Below are positions 53,333-62,840 of a stretch of 64,000 bases of DNA, in pieces. Origin of the DNA: AC-32 sp963766375 (GTDB lineage Bacteria; Actinomycetota; Thermoleophilia; Gaiellales; Gaiellaceae); contig CAVXZG010000002.1 in the NCBI GenBank assembly GCA_963766375.1, positions 37,948 to 101,947 of the forward strand, read 5' to 3'. The notes below the pieces were generated by a model. That model worked only from the letters and a program-made list of their open reading frames with translations. It did no database searches and was not told the origin of the DNA. Position numbers and translations under genes: made by a program. Each line of letters opens with the position of its first letter. Positions within the stretch are counted from its first letter, which is position 1.

Positions 53333-55522
53333 TCAGCTGCCCGGGCTCGGCAATGGCACGTGCTCGTCTCGGCGCTGAGCCTCGATCTCGATCCTCGGCA
53401 GCCACTCCAGCCAGCTCGGCAGGTACCAGTTCCAGTCACCGAGCAGGCGCATCGCCGCGGGCAGGAGCACCGAGCGGATGATGGTGGCGTCGATCAGGAG
53501 CGCCACCGCGATCCCGAACCCCATCTGCTGGAACATGACCAGGTCGCCCATCGCGAAGCCGGCGAAGACGGCGACGATGATCAGCGCCGCGCCGGTGATC
53601 AGCCGCGCGGTCGACGAGACGCCGTGGACGACCGCGTCGGTCGTCGAGCCGGTCTGGTCGTAGCGCTCCTTGATCCGGCTGAGCAGGAACACCTGGTAGT
53701 CCATCGAGAGGCCGAACAGAACCGAGAACAGGAACAGCGGCACCCACGCCTCGATTGCGTCGATGCGCTGGAAGCCGAGCAGCCCGCTCCCGATTCCGTG
53801 GTGGAACACGAGCACGACGAGCCCGTAGGCGGCCCCAACCGAGAGCAGGTTGAGCGCGATCGACGTGGCCGCGATCACGATCGAGCGGAACACCACCGTC
53901 AGGAGCACGAAGCTCAGGCCGAGCACGAAGACGAACACGATCGGCAGCCAGGCGTTCATCGCGTCGATGAAGTCGACGTTGTCGGCCGTGTCGCCCCCGA
54001 CGACGACGTGCACGTCGGTGCCGCGGAAGGCCTGCGGGATCTCCTCCGAGCGCAGGTGCCGGATCGCGGCCAGGGTTTTCGGCCCGGTCCGGTCGCCTCC
54101 CACCTGCACGCCGATCGCGGCCACCTGCCCATCCGTGGAGACACGTAGGTCGCTCGCCCCGAACACGGCGTCGCGCCGGAGCTCGCGTCGCAGGCGCGAG
54201 ATTCCCGCCTGTACCTGCGGCGAGCGCACATTTCCCTCGACCGCGATCAGTGCCGGGCTCGAGCTGACCTTCGGGAAGTTGCGGACGAGCGCCTCGTAGC
54301 CCTGCTTGGACTCGAGCCGGTCGGGCAGCGTGCTGACACCGCTTGCGCCCAGGCTCAGGCCGTACGCCGGCACGGCCGCTGCGAGCAGGAGCGCGCCGAA
54401 CGAGAGCAGGCTGACCAGCGGTCGGCGCATGACCCAGCGCACGATTGCCCCCCAGAAGCGCCCCTCTTGCACGCCGCCGAGGTTGCGCCCGATCCAGGGG
54501 ATACGGAGCGCGTTCACCCGGTCGCCGAGCAGGCCCAGGATCGCCGGCAGGAGCGTCAGCGCGGCGATCACCGAGACGATGCCGACCGCAATCGCCGCAA
54601 CGGCCAAGCTCTTCATCACGTTCGAGGGCACCAGCAGCATCCCGCTCAGCGCGATCACGAACACCGAGCCGCTGAAGAGCACCGCGCGGCTCGCGGTCGC
54701 GCCCGCAGCGGCGATCGCGTCCGGCTCCGCCCGGCCGTCGGCGCGCTCCTCCCGGTAGCGGGAGACGATGAACAGCGAGTAGTCGATCCCGAGCGCCAGC
54801 CCCATGCCCGTGAGCATGTTCACGAAGAAGACCGAGAGCGAGAACGCCTCGGCCAGGAGCGAGCAGAGGCCGAGCGCGACGACGATCGCGACCATCGCCA
54901 TCACGAGCGGGATCAGGCCGGCAACCACGGCTCCGAAGACGAGCAGCAGGATCACGAAGGCGGCGGGCAGTCCCACTTGGAGCTCGCCCGACTTGAGGTC
55001 GTGCTGCGAGAGGTCGTTGAAGTCGTGGTCGAGCGTGCCCTCGCCCGTCATCTTGACGCTGAAGCCGTCCTGCCCGTCCGTGCGCTCCACGAGGGTCAGC
55101 AACGGATCAACGTCGGCCTTGCGCAGGATCGCGATCAAGGTTGCGTGCCGGTCGAGGGAGACCTGCGCCGGGTTGTGCGTGTCGTAGTAGGTCGCGGCGC
55201 GGTAGACGACGTCTCTCGCCTCGCCCTGGGCGAGCAGCCTCCGCACGAACGCCCGGAAGGCGGGCTCGTTCACGGTCCGCGACGGCGAGCGGACGACGAT
55301 CAGCTCGTCGACCGCGTTGCGGTCGGGCCGGAAACGCGTCTGGAAAAGGTCTTCGGCCTGCTTCGACTCGGGGTTGCCGGTGACGTGGCCAGTGGTGGTC
55401 AGGTTCCCGGGCAGGAACATGGCCGCGAGCACGAGAGCGAGCACGATCGCGCCCAGCCACGCCCCGACCGTGCGCCACGGATGGCGGCTCGAGGCGCGGG
55501 CGAGTCGCTCGGTCACCCCCAT
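53333..55522 (-). CDS. MmpL-family RND transporter
   Basis: The 729-residue protein has two repeats of six membrane segments. Each repeat has the conserved Asp-Tyr motif in its central helix: 'GLALGIDYSLFIVSRYREER' (near 235) and 'GLSMDYQVFLLSRIKERY' (near 610). Two large extracytoplasmic loops follow helices 1 and 7. Such proteins export lipids or drugs. The frame is intact. It serves as a reference for the shattered copy at 24.8-26.3 kb. Confidence 0.92.
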   Translation of the reverse strand: MGVTERLARASSRHPWRTVGAWLGAIVLALVLAAMFLPGNLTTTGHVTGNPESKQAEDLFQTRFRPDRNAVDELIVVRSPSRTVNEPAFRAFVRRLLAQGEARDVVYRAATYYDTHNPAQVSLDRHATLIAILRKADVDPLLTLVERTDGQDGFSVKMTGEGTLDHDFNDLSQHDLKSGELQVGLPAAFVILLLVFGAVVAGLIPLVMAMVAIVVALGLCSLLAEAFSLSVFFVNMLTGMGLALGIDYSLFIVSRYREERADGRAEPDAIAAAGATASRAVLFSGSVFVIALSGMLLVPSNVMKSLAVAAIAVGIVSVIAALTLLPAILGLLGDRVNALRIPWIGRNLGGVQEGRFWGAIVRWVMRRPLVSLLSFGALLLAAAVPAYGLSLGASGVSTLPDRLESKQGYEALVRNFPKVSSSPALIAVEGNVRSPQVQAGISRLRRELRRDAVFGASDLRVSTDGQVAAIGVQVGGDRTGPKTLAAIRHLRSEEIPQAFRGTDVHVVVGGDTADNVDFIDAMNAWLPIVFVFVLGLSFVLLTVVFRSIVIAATSIALNLLSVGAAYGLVVLVFHHGIGSGLLGFQRIDAIEAWVPLFLFSVLFGLSMDYQVFLLSRIKERYDQTGSTTDAVVHGVSSTARLITGAALIIVAVFAGFAMGDLVMFQQMGFGIAVALLIDATIIRSVLLPAAMRLLGDWNWYLPSWLEWLPRIEIEAQRRDEHVPLPSPGS

Positions 55523-55555
55523 CGAGGCCAGTATGCCCGTCCCCGGGCGGGCGGC

Positions 55556-57288
55556 TCAGGCGACAGGCGCCGGCTGCTCGTCTTCGTAGATCTTCTCGCC
55601 ACGGTGAAGTCGTCGTGCGATCTCGTAGGTCTGCCGTTGCGACCGCGCCGTCGGCGCATGCGCGGCGAGGTAGCGGGCGGCGGCGATCAGCGGCAGCCCC
55701 GCCTCATCGGTGTCGCTGAGCAGCTCGTGCTGGCGGACCGCGGCCTCGACGCACTGGATCGTGTGGAAGTTGCGGTCCTCGCGCAGCAGGCAGGCGCCGA
55801 GCGCCGCGATCAGCGCTTCGGGATCCCCTAGAGCGAGGTAGGAGGCGACGAGCTGCCCGGCCTCGTCGACGTGCTGCTGGCCGTCGAGCAGATCCGGAAG
55901 ATCCGAGAGCGGCGCATCCCCTTCGGCTCGGGCAGCCGGGCCGCGGGCACGTTCAGGAAGCGGTCGAGGTGGACGCTCATCGCAGCGTCGAGCACGCCGC
56001 GCACCAGCTCCGGCGACGGCGAGCGCCGCAGGCCCTGCTCGACCGCGTTGGCGAACGTGAACGTGTGGAGCGCGGTGTCCCAGTCGCCGAACTCGTTGCT
56101 CGTCGGGAAGCGCGCGATTCGGGTCGCGGCGGCGAACGAGACCGCCGAGGCGAGCTCGACCTCGCTCGCACCGGCCCGCAGCGCCCCCAGCAGCGCGTCG
56201 AGGATCTCCTGCGGCTCTCCGTTGAGGACGACCTGGACGAGGCCCGAGCGATCGCTCCAGGCGCCTCTCCCGGCGATCGCCTCGGGCAGCTCCTCGAAGG
56301 CGGCTTCGAGCAGCGCGACGAGGTCGACCGGGTTGCGCCAGGAGTTGGCCTCCTCCATCCGCTCGGCGAACGCGAGCTGCGGCGTCAACGAGGCCAGCAC
56401 CGCCTCGGCCCGCTCCCAGCCCGCGGTGTCGAGCGCCTCCAGGGCCTTGTTGACGAAGTCGAGCGTGTGCCCGCCGTCCAGGTAGCGGTGGTCGGTGGCG
56501 GCGGCGAAGAGCATGTCGGCGAGCTCCTGCGGCGAGGCGCCCGAGCGAACGGCAGAGACGATCGCCCGCTCCGCGCCGTCGGCGTCGCGCACCTCGATGA
56601 AGCCGCGGAACCAGCGGCCCAGCCGTTCCGGATCCACCTCGCCCGGCAGCGGGTCGAGCGGAAAGCGCGGCGGCTCCATCGCCGAGTCGGAGGCGACGTC
56701 CGCCAGACCGTGGTAGAGGGCGGCGGCCCGCTCGACCCGGTCGAGCCGCGGCACGAGGTTCATCAGGCAGGTCAGCGTCGTCAGCCCGCGGAACCAGCCC
56801 CCGCCGCGGCGCAGGGTGCCGAACTCGAGCCCGGCGCGAAAGGCGTCGGCCCCGCTCGGGTCGGCCTCGGCCACCGCGATCGCAGCTTTCGCGAGGACGA
56901 GCGGGATGTTCCGCCTGAGCCCGTCGTAGAGGCGCTGCCGCTGATGCGCGACCGGGTCGCCCGGTAGGCGCAGGTCGACGTAGACGTCGTCGCCCTCGAC
57001 CTCCACCGGGAACCGGCGCAGGTCGTCGGCCCACTCGTCGAAGGTGCCGCCCGTGCAGAGATCGAAGCGCGCGTGGTGCCAGTGACAGGTGAGGATCCCG
57101 TCGCTGACCGAGCCGCGATGCAAGGGAAAGCCCATGTGCGGGCAGCGGTTGTCGACGGCGTAGACCTCGCCGCCGTCAGCGAGCAGGCAGATCGTGTGAC
57201 CCTCGAGGTGGACGACAAGGCGCTCGGCCTGGCGGAGCTCCTCGAGCGAGGCGGCCCGTTTGCGCTGGGCGCTCTCGACCACGGCCAT
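55556..57288 (-). CDS. Rieske 2Fe-2S protein with a long helical domain, one frameshift
   Basis: Residues ~15-110 form a Rieske domain with both cluster boxes: 'NRCPHMGFPLHRGSVSDG' (CxH) and 'LTCHWHHARFDLCTGGTFDE' (CxxH). The remaining ~460 residues are alpha-helical and Ala/Leu/Glu-rich, without a recognised catalytic motif ('FAAATDHRYLDGGHTLDFVN', 'RNPVDLVALLEAAFEELPEA'). The frame changes near 55911-55920, where one G appears missing from a G run; it then continues 'DAPLSDLPDLLDGQQHVDEA' to 55556. It is probably an electron-transfer component or oxidoreductase; the reaction is unknown. Confidence 0.8.
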
Positions 57289-57351
57289 GAGACACCCTAT
57301 CCCGTCCCTTGACACACGGGGTCTCCCGGCGCGACCCTCGGTGGAGCCGCC

Positions 57352-58172
57352 ATGCAATCGGATCCGTCCCTCTCCGTCGTCGGTCTCTGGCGCTATCCCG
57401 TGAAGTCGATGCTGGGCGAGGAGCTGAACTCCGCCGAGGTCACCGAGCGCGGGCTCGTCGGCGACCGGCAGTTCGCGGTGGTCGACCGGGAGACCGGCAA
57501 GATCGCGGGCGCGAAGAACCCGCGCAAGTGGGGAAACTTCTTCGACTTTCGAGCCGCCTACACCGAGCCGCCGCGCGCGGGCTCGGAGCTTCCGGAGGTC
57601 CGCCTGACGCTCCCGGACGGCTCGCACGCGACCAGCGAGCAGCCCGACCTCGAGCAGACGCTCTCGCACGCGCTGGGCCGCGAGGTCGCTTTCGCGCGAG
57701 CCCAGTCCGAGCCGAGGCGACAAGGCTGAGGAGTACTGGCCCGACATGGACGGCCTCGACTTCCGCGACACGGTCACGGACTTCGAGCTTGCCGGAGGGC
57801 ACGTTCTTCGATCTCGCCGTGGTGCACCTGCTCACCACGGGCACGATCGACCGCCTGCGCGAGCTCTACCCCGAAGGACGCTTCGAAGCGAGGAGGTTCC
57901 GGCCGAACATCGTGGTCTCGACGGCCGAGCAGGGCTTTGTCGAGAACGACTGGATCGGGCAGACCGTGGCGATCGGCGACGAGGTGCGCCTGGAGATCAC
58001 CGGCCCCTGCGGCCGCTGTGTGATGACGACCCTCTCCCAGGGCGACCTGCCGAAGGATCCCGGAATCCTGCGCACCGCCGCGCAGAACAACAACGCCAAA
58101 GTGGGCGTCTACGCGGCCGTCGTCGCCGGCGGCACGATCCGTCGCGGCGACCCGGTCACGGTCGCTTCGTAG
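57352..58172 (+). CDS. MOSC-domain protein, two frameshifts
   Basis: The N-terminal beta-barrel part is 'VVGLWRYPVKSMLGEELNSA' and 'RGLVGDRQFAVVDRETGKIA'. After frame changes near 57715 and 57795, the MOSC core follows: 'ARRFRPNIVVSTAEQGFVEN', 'DWIGQTVAIG', and the molybdenum/sulfur-binding cysteine in 'EITGPCGRCVMTTLSQGDLP'. Two single-base insertions explain the breaks. About 273 residues. Related proteins handle molybdenum cofactor sulfur or act as mARC-type reductases. It is divergent from the Rieske gene, a possible redox partner (inference). Confidence 0.8.
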
Positions 58173-58291
58173 ACATATCCACAGGCCGACCTTCTCCACA
58201 GCGCCTCGGTGGAAAGTTCGCCCGCACGTTGCGGGAATTTCGTGCCTCTTTCCACATGCGATCTACAGGCAAGGTGAGGGACTCTGTACCT

Positions 58292-58510
58292 ATGAGCCGC
58301 GCCGAGTTCGTGCCCGCCACAGCGGTCGAGCAAGAGACTGCAATCGAGGAGTTGCAGGATCGGATCACCGCACTGGTGGCCGAGCGACAGCACCTGCGGG
58401 CGTTCGGTGCAGGCCCATCGTGGCTCGAGCAGAACCGCCTCGAGCTCGGGCACAACCAGCGTGAGCTTTCCCACGCTCTCATCGCGCAGCACCGGCCGGC
58501 CTTCTCCTAG
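58292..58510 (+). CDS. Small hypothetical protein
   Basis: The 72-residue, helix-forming, charged product ('ETAIEELQDRITALVAERQH', then 'NRLELGHNQRELSHALIAQH') has no membrane segment. AGGTGAGGG lies upstream but about 15 bases from the ATG. It reads in the direction of the MOSC gene 120 bp behind it. Not recognised; possibly an anti-repressor or adaptor-size coiled coil. Confidence 0.55.
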   Translation: MSRAEFVPATAVEQETAIEELQDRITALVAERQHLRAFGAGPSWLEQNRLELGHNQRELSHALIAQHRPAFS

Positions 58511-58518
58511 ACCAGGCA

Positions 58519-59158
58519 TCAGGTCTGCTCGCACAGCTGCGGCGGCTTCGCGGAAACGAGGCCGTCCAGGCCGCCGAACAACGGGCTCTGCCCGCAGGCG
58601 ATCGCCGACGACTGGCGCTCGTCGAGCACCTTGATCACCATCAGGTAGCTTCCGCGGCCGGGCCGAAGCGGCACCCAGTCCCACCAGCGGTGCGTGACCT
58701 TGTCCGCGGTGGGAGTGACGGCGAAGTCGCGCGCCTGGCCGACGACGTCCCCCGTCTGCGCGTTGACCAACTGGCGCTCGAAGGTCAGCTTCTTGCCCCG
58801 GTAGCCGACGATCTGCACGCGCGCGAAGGCCGAGGCTCCCACCTCCCGCAGTTGCGCGTTCGTGAGGCCGAGCTTCGGCTGATCGGAGTAGTCGAGGAAC
58901 TGCCCTCTCGTCGTGCGCGGGTTCGCGACGACGCCCGGACACCGAGGCCGACTGGTCCGGAGTCGGGCCGTGCCGCTCGGGCCGGAACTGAGGGAAGAGG
59001 AGGAAGAAGAGACCGACGACGGTGGAAACGAGGCCGACGATGACTCCCGCCTGCTTGGCGAGCCCCATCGTCCGGCCCTCGGACTGCTTGTCGGGCGCGG
59101 CCGCCGCGGGGGCGGGCGCTCTCCTGGTGCGCCGAGGCGTGGGTTTGGACGTGGCCAA
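58519..59158 (-). CDS. Single-span membrane protein of unknown function, one frameshift
   Basis: A basic N-terminus and membrane segment ('AGVIVGLVSTVVGLFFLLFP') are followed by a short linker. After a frame change near 58935 an extracytoplasmic beta-rich domain follows ('GASAFARVQIVGYRGKKLTF', 'WWDWVPLRPGRGSYLMVIKV'). Dropping one base gives about 212 residues. TTG start eight bases after the stop of the secreted protein upstream, so probably co-transcribed. No family recognised. Confidence 0.65.
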
Positions 59159-59165
59159 CCGCGAG

Positions 59166-60479
59166 CTACCGTCGGAGCCTGATCCGCTTCGTGAACGGTC
59201 GCGTCTCGCCGCCGGCGACGACCTTCAGCGAGAGCCGGTACACGCCGGGCTTCAGCTTCCGCGGCACCGCCAGACGGCGCGCGTTCCGTCCCTTGGCGAG
59301 GCCGAAGCTGCGTGTGATCTTCGTCTTGCTGCGCTTGAGCAGGCGAGCGTTCACCCGGGCGGGCCGGTCGACCAGCAGCACGAAGACGATCGCTCGGCGA
59401 GCGCCGGTTCCGCGCACCGAGACCGAGACGAGCTTCGCCGTGAACACCGGCTGTGGCGGTGGCGGCGGCGGCGGTGGCGGAGGAGGCGGTGGTGGCGGCG
59501 TGACGTCGAAGCGGGCCTCGATCGTCGTCACCGAGCCGGCGGCAAAGCGGCACGTGTCGTCGGTCCCGCAAACGCCGACCCAGCGAACGAACTTCGAGCC
59601 CGCGGCGGGGTCTGCCTTGAGCGTCATGCGCGACTGATAGCCGAGGTCCTCGGAGCACTTCGCGCCGCAGGCGATCGACCACGAGTTGTCGTTGACGTCC
59701 TTGCCGCTGCCGCTGACGCTGCCGGTTCCGGATCCGCTGCGCTTGACCCTGAGCTTGACGGTGATCTGGAAGGGGAAGTCCGGCGGGCTGACGATTCCCG
59801 GGTCGCCGATCGCCACGCTGGCGAAGGTGCGGATGTTCGTCATCGTGACGGTGCACTTGGCGCTCGAGTAGTCCCCTCCGTCGGGCTCGCAGCTCGTCCC
59901 GGGCTTCCAGTGAATCGGATCGCCGAGCGTCGTCGGCTTGGCCACCAGCACGACCTGCTGCTCCGCTGCGAACGATCCCGTGCAGGTCTTGTCGCCGAAG
60001 GTCGGCGGCTGCCCGCAGTCCAGAGTGCTCGCAGGCGGCGACTCGACCTCGACCGTGCCGTCGCCGGCGATGCCGACCTCCAGCCGCAGCGGCGTGAAGA
60101 CGGCCGTGATCCATTCACCGTCGTCGTCGACGACGAACGTGCAGGGCCCCGTTCCCTCACACGCCGGCCGGCTCCAGTGGACGAAGCTGGACGGAGGCGT
60201 CAAACCGGGCTCGGCCGTGGCCTTGACCGTGACGCTCGCGCCCCTCTCGAGAGTGACCGGGCAGGGGTTCTCGGTCGAGAGAATGGTCGTGTAGTCGCAC
60301 GTTGTCGTGCTTCCGCCGGCGGGCGTCGCCTCGATCTTCCCCTGGCCCGACGGCCACAGGTTGAGCGTGACCGGATCCAGGATCGCAGCGCCGGCCGGCC
60401 GGCTACCGGCGGCGGGTGTCGCCACGAGAACGAGGGCGCCGAAGAAGCCGACGAGGAAACCCGTACGTCGTCCGCTCAT
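59166..60479 (-). CDS. Secreted repeat protein with a 15-proline linker
   Basis: The 437-residue product starts with a signal peptide ('GFLVGFFGALVLVATPAAG'). Several beta-sandwich-like modules of the InlB/'divergent' repeat type follow, each with paired cysteines and a Trp-centred turn ('SSFVHWSRPACEGTGPCTFV', 'GDPIHWKPGTSCEPDGGDYS', 'SKFVRWVGVCGTDDTCRFAA'). After 15 consecutive prolines comes a C-terminal beta domain ('LVSVSVRGTGARRAIVFVLL'). GGGAGG lies before the ATG. Probably a cell-surface or shed protein; role unknown. Confidence 0.8.
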   Translation of the reverse strand: MSGRRTGFLVGFFGALVLVATPAAGSRPAGAAILDPVTLNLWPSGQGKIEATPAGGSTTTCDYTTILSTENPCPVTLERGASVTVKATAEPGLTPPSSFVHWSRPACEGTGPCTFVVDDDGEWITAVFTPLRLEVGIAGDGTVEVESPPASTLDCGQPPTFGDKTCTGSFAAEQQVVLVAKPTTLGDPIHWKPGTSCEPDGGDYSSAKCTVTMTNIRTFASVAIGDPGIVSPPDFPFQITVKLRVKRSGSGTGSVSGSGKDVNDNSWSIACGAKCSEDLGYQSRMTLKADPAAGSKFVRWVGVCGTDDTCRFAAGSVTTIEARFDVTPPPPPPPPPPPPPPPQPVFTAKLVSVSVRGTGARRAIVFVLLVDRPARVNARLLKRSKTKITRSFGLAKGRNARRLAVPRKLKPGVYRLSLKVVAGGETRPFTKRIRLRR

Positions 60480-60640
60480 GATGTCTACCTCCCAAACCTT
60501 CCCCGTGCTGCCGCAGCGGCTGCGACGAAGATCCACGGTGGAGCGGGAGACGCCTCCGCACATCCGCGCGAGGGTCTAGGCGCACGACAATTGTCACACT
60601 CATTGCAAGCAGATGCAAGGCGTCGCGCCCCCCTCGCCCA

Positions 60641-61066
60641 TCAGCGGCTGGTCGTCTGCGAGTGAATCGCCTTGGTCAGCTCGAGGATCTGGTTCGAGAG
60701 CTCGATCAGCTCCCGGTTCTGCCTGTCCTCCTCGCGCACCGTCTTCCACTCCAGGTTCGCAACGACCTGGCGCTTGGCGTCGGCCCGGTTCTGGCTGATC
60801 ATCACGAACGTCGAGAGGAAGATCGCCTCCAGCGAGACGATCATCGTCAGCAGGCCGTACGGGTAGCTCTCCACGCCGAAGGCGATCCAGCTTCCAAACC
60901 AGATGATGTGCAGGTAGACAAACCGCATCGAACCGGCGAAGTCCGTGATGCGGTCGGCGATGCGGTTCTGGACGCTCTCGGCTCGCTTCTCCGCATGCTC
61001 GACGACCGCCGGGTTCGGCTGGATCGGCAGGCGCGCCAGGCGCTCGTGCAGATCGGTTGTGTCCAT
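60641..61066 (-). CDS. DUF1003 family membrane protein
   Basis: The 141-residue product matches DUF1003: 'RIADRITDFAGSMRFVYLHI' and 'WIAFGVESYPYGLLTMIVSL', 'EAIFLSTFVMISQNR' (two membrane segments), and a charged C-terminal helix. Role unknown. It is divergent from the LPG-synthase-like gene with about 20 bp between starts. Confidence 0.9.
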   Translation of the reverse strand: MDTTDLHERLARLPIQPNPAVVEHAEKRAESVQNRIADRITDFAGSMRFVYLHIIWFGSWIAFGVESYPYGLLTMIVSLEAIFLSTFVMISQNRADAKRQVVANLEWKTVREEDRQNRELIELSNQILELTKAIHSQTTSR

Positions 61067-61086
61067 CTCGACCTTCTTTCGGGAGG

Positions 61087-62085
61087 ATGTCGGTCATAGG
61101 ATCTTCCATCGCCACCGTCGTGCTAGCCACTGTTCTCGGTGACCTCTGGAACTGGGTCGCCGATGTCTTCAGGCGGATCGGCGACGTCTCGCCCTACTGG
61201 CTCGTCGTCGCGCTCGGCCTGAAGACCTGCGAGTCGGCGCTGCTCGGTCTCACCTGGCGCAACATCCTGCGCGCGGCCTACCCGAAGGGCAACCTCTCGT
61301 TCAAGATCGCCTGGGGCGCGTCACAGGGCGGAACGGCGATCAACGCGCTCGCGCCTGCCCAGGCCGGGACCGCCGCGATGATCGGCATCTTCCGGACGAG
61401 CATCCCGGGCGCCTCGGTGGCCGGCGTGACCTCGGCCACAGTCGTCCAGTCGGCCTTCTTCATCGTGCTGAGCGCGCTGATGGTGATCGGCGTGGCGGTC
61501 TCGCGGCCGCACACGGTCTCGAAGGGCTCACCCGCCGACGAGTCGAGCGGCTTCTTCGCCTCGCACCCCGTGCTGATTCCCCTCATCGCGGTCGCGGTGC
61601 TCGCCGCCATCTTCTTCATCTGGCCGAGGATCAAGCCCTGGGTGAGCAAGGAGTGGCGCAAGGCCAAGCAGGGCGCCGCGATCTTCAAGGACTGGCGCCG
61701 CTACGCCAAGGACGTTGCTGCGCCGTCCGCGGCCTCCTACGTCTGCCGGATCGGCGTCAACACCGTCTTCATGGCCGCCTTCGACCTGCCGATCACGGCG
61801 TTCACGATCTTCCTGGTGGCCTCGTCCCACATGCTCTCGGGGATCTTCGCGATCACGCCCGGCGGCGTCGGGCAGACGCAGGCGCTCGACATCGCCACGC
61901 TGAGCAAGTACGCCCCGACCAAGAGCGTCGCGGCCTTCTCGATCACGCAGGACTCGATCCTGACGATCTGGAACGTCGTGCTCGGGATCGGGGTGATGCT
62001 CTGGGCGTTCGGCTGGCATCAGGTGCGCGACCTGCTCCTGAAGAGCCGCCGCAAGAAGCCGGCGCAGGAGCCGGCCGCGCCCTGA
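61087..62085 (+). CDS. LPG-synthase-TM / UPF0104-type membrane protein
   Basis: The 332-residue protein has about eight membrane segments, with 'GTAINALAPAQAGTAAMIGI' and 'HMLSGIFAITPGGVGQTQAL', the family's conserved 'P.PGG.G..E' type motif (here PGGVGQTQ). It resembles the flippase/membrane part of lysylphosphatidylglycerol synthases (DUF2156-less). ATG 61087 lies directly after GGGAGG, so a start some bases later, or the ATG at 61057, is possible. Confidence 0.8.
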   Translation: MSVIGSSIATVVLATVLGDLWNWVADVFRRIGDVSPYWLVVALGLKTCESALLGLTWRNILRAAYPKGNLSFKIAWGASQGGTAINALAPAQAGTAAMIGIFRTSIPGASVAGVTSATVVQSAFFIVLSALMVIGVAVSRPHTVSKGSPADESSGFFASHPVLIPLIAVAVLAAIFFIWPRIKPWVSKEWRKAKQGAAIFKDWRRYAKDVAAPSAASYVCRIGVNTVFMAAFDLPITAFTIFLVASSHMLSGIFAITPGGVGQTQALDIATLSKYAPTKSVAAFSITQDSILTIWNVVLGIGVMLWAFGWHQVRDLLLKSRRKKPAQEPAAP

Positions 62086-62086
62086 C

Positions 62087-62653
62087 TCAGACGCCCGCCG
62101 CGTGCTGGATCTCGCGCACGCGGAAGGCAAGCACGAGGTCGCGCACCCCGCGGATGATCGCGAAGGCCGCGACCCAGGCGACCAGCAGCGTCGCGCTGCG
62201 CCCGTAGTAGCCGGCCGCCCAGAAGCCGAGCGCGAGCTCGACGATCCCGCCGACCAGCTGGAGCCACCAGACCTCGATCTCGTGGCGAGTGGAGATGGCG
62301 ATCACGATGTCGAACGTCCCCGCGAAGATCAGGAAGAAGCTGAAGACCGCTGCCAGCGCGAGGAACGTGTCGCCCGGATGGATGAACGCGACGAAGCCGG
62401 TGACGATGAAGACGAGCGCCAGCACGGCGTGGAGCAGCTTCCACCAACCCGCAGCCATGAACAGGACCGCGATCTCGGCCACGCCCGCAAAGAGCGCGAC
62501 GATGCCGAACAGGATCGAGATCGACGAGACCGAGGTGTAGTCGAAGCGGAGCAGGATCACCGAGACGACGATCCAGGCGATGCCGGTGATCAGCATCAGC
62601 CACCAGGGCGGCAGCACTCGCGCGAGCGTGCGTTGACCTGCCATCGTGATCAT
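62087..62653 (-). CDS. HdeD/DUF308 family membrane protein
   Basis: The 188-residue protein has six membrane segments in three hairpins with 'WWLMLITGIAWIVVSVILLR', 'GTFDIVIAISTRHEIEVWWL' and 'ELALGFWAAGYYGRSATLLV'. HdeD is linked to acid stress in enterobacteria; the role here is unknown. AAAGGAG precedes the ATG. It is convergent with the gene before it (2 bp between stops) and divergent from nrdJ. Confidence 0.88.
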   Translation of the reverse strand: MITMAGQRTLARVLPPWWLMLITGIAWIVVSVILLRFDYTSVSSISILFGIVALFAGVAEIAVLFMAAGWWKLLHAVLALVFIVTGFVAFIHPGDTFLALAAVFSFFLIFAGTFDIVIAISTRHEIEVWWLQLVGGIVELALGFWAAGYYGRSATLLVAWVAAFAIIRGVRDLVLAFRVREIQHAAGV

Positions 62654-62840
62654 GAGGGGCTCCTTTCCGGTTTGTCCGACCCCGTCGCGGCGATGCTTTC
62701 ACACACTTCTGGATACTTCCTCCACGGCGTCTGGTTCCGTCCGAACCCCTCTCTAGATTGGCGGGTCCGCTCGACCCGCGCAGGCGCGCTGGCCCGGGCA
62801 CAAGTAACTACCATTAGTCGGAGTCCCGGGAGGTAGGAAA

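Noticed and set aside
62654..62840. Cobalamin riboswitch before the B12-dependent reductase
   Set aside because: No B12 box or matching fold could be recognised in the leader.
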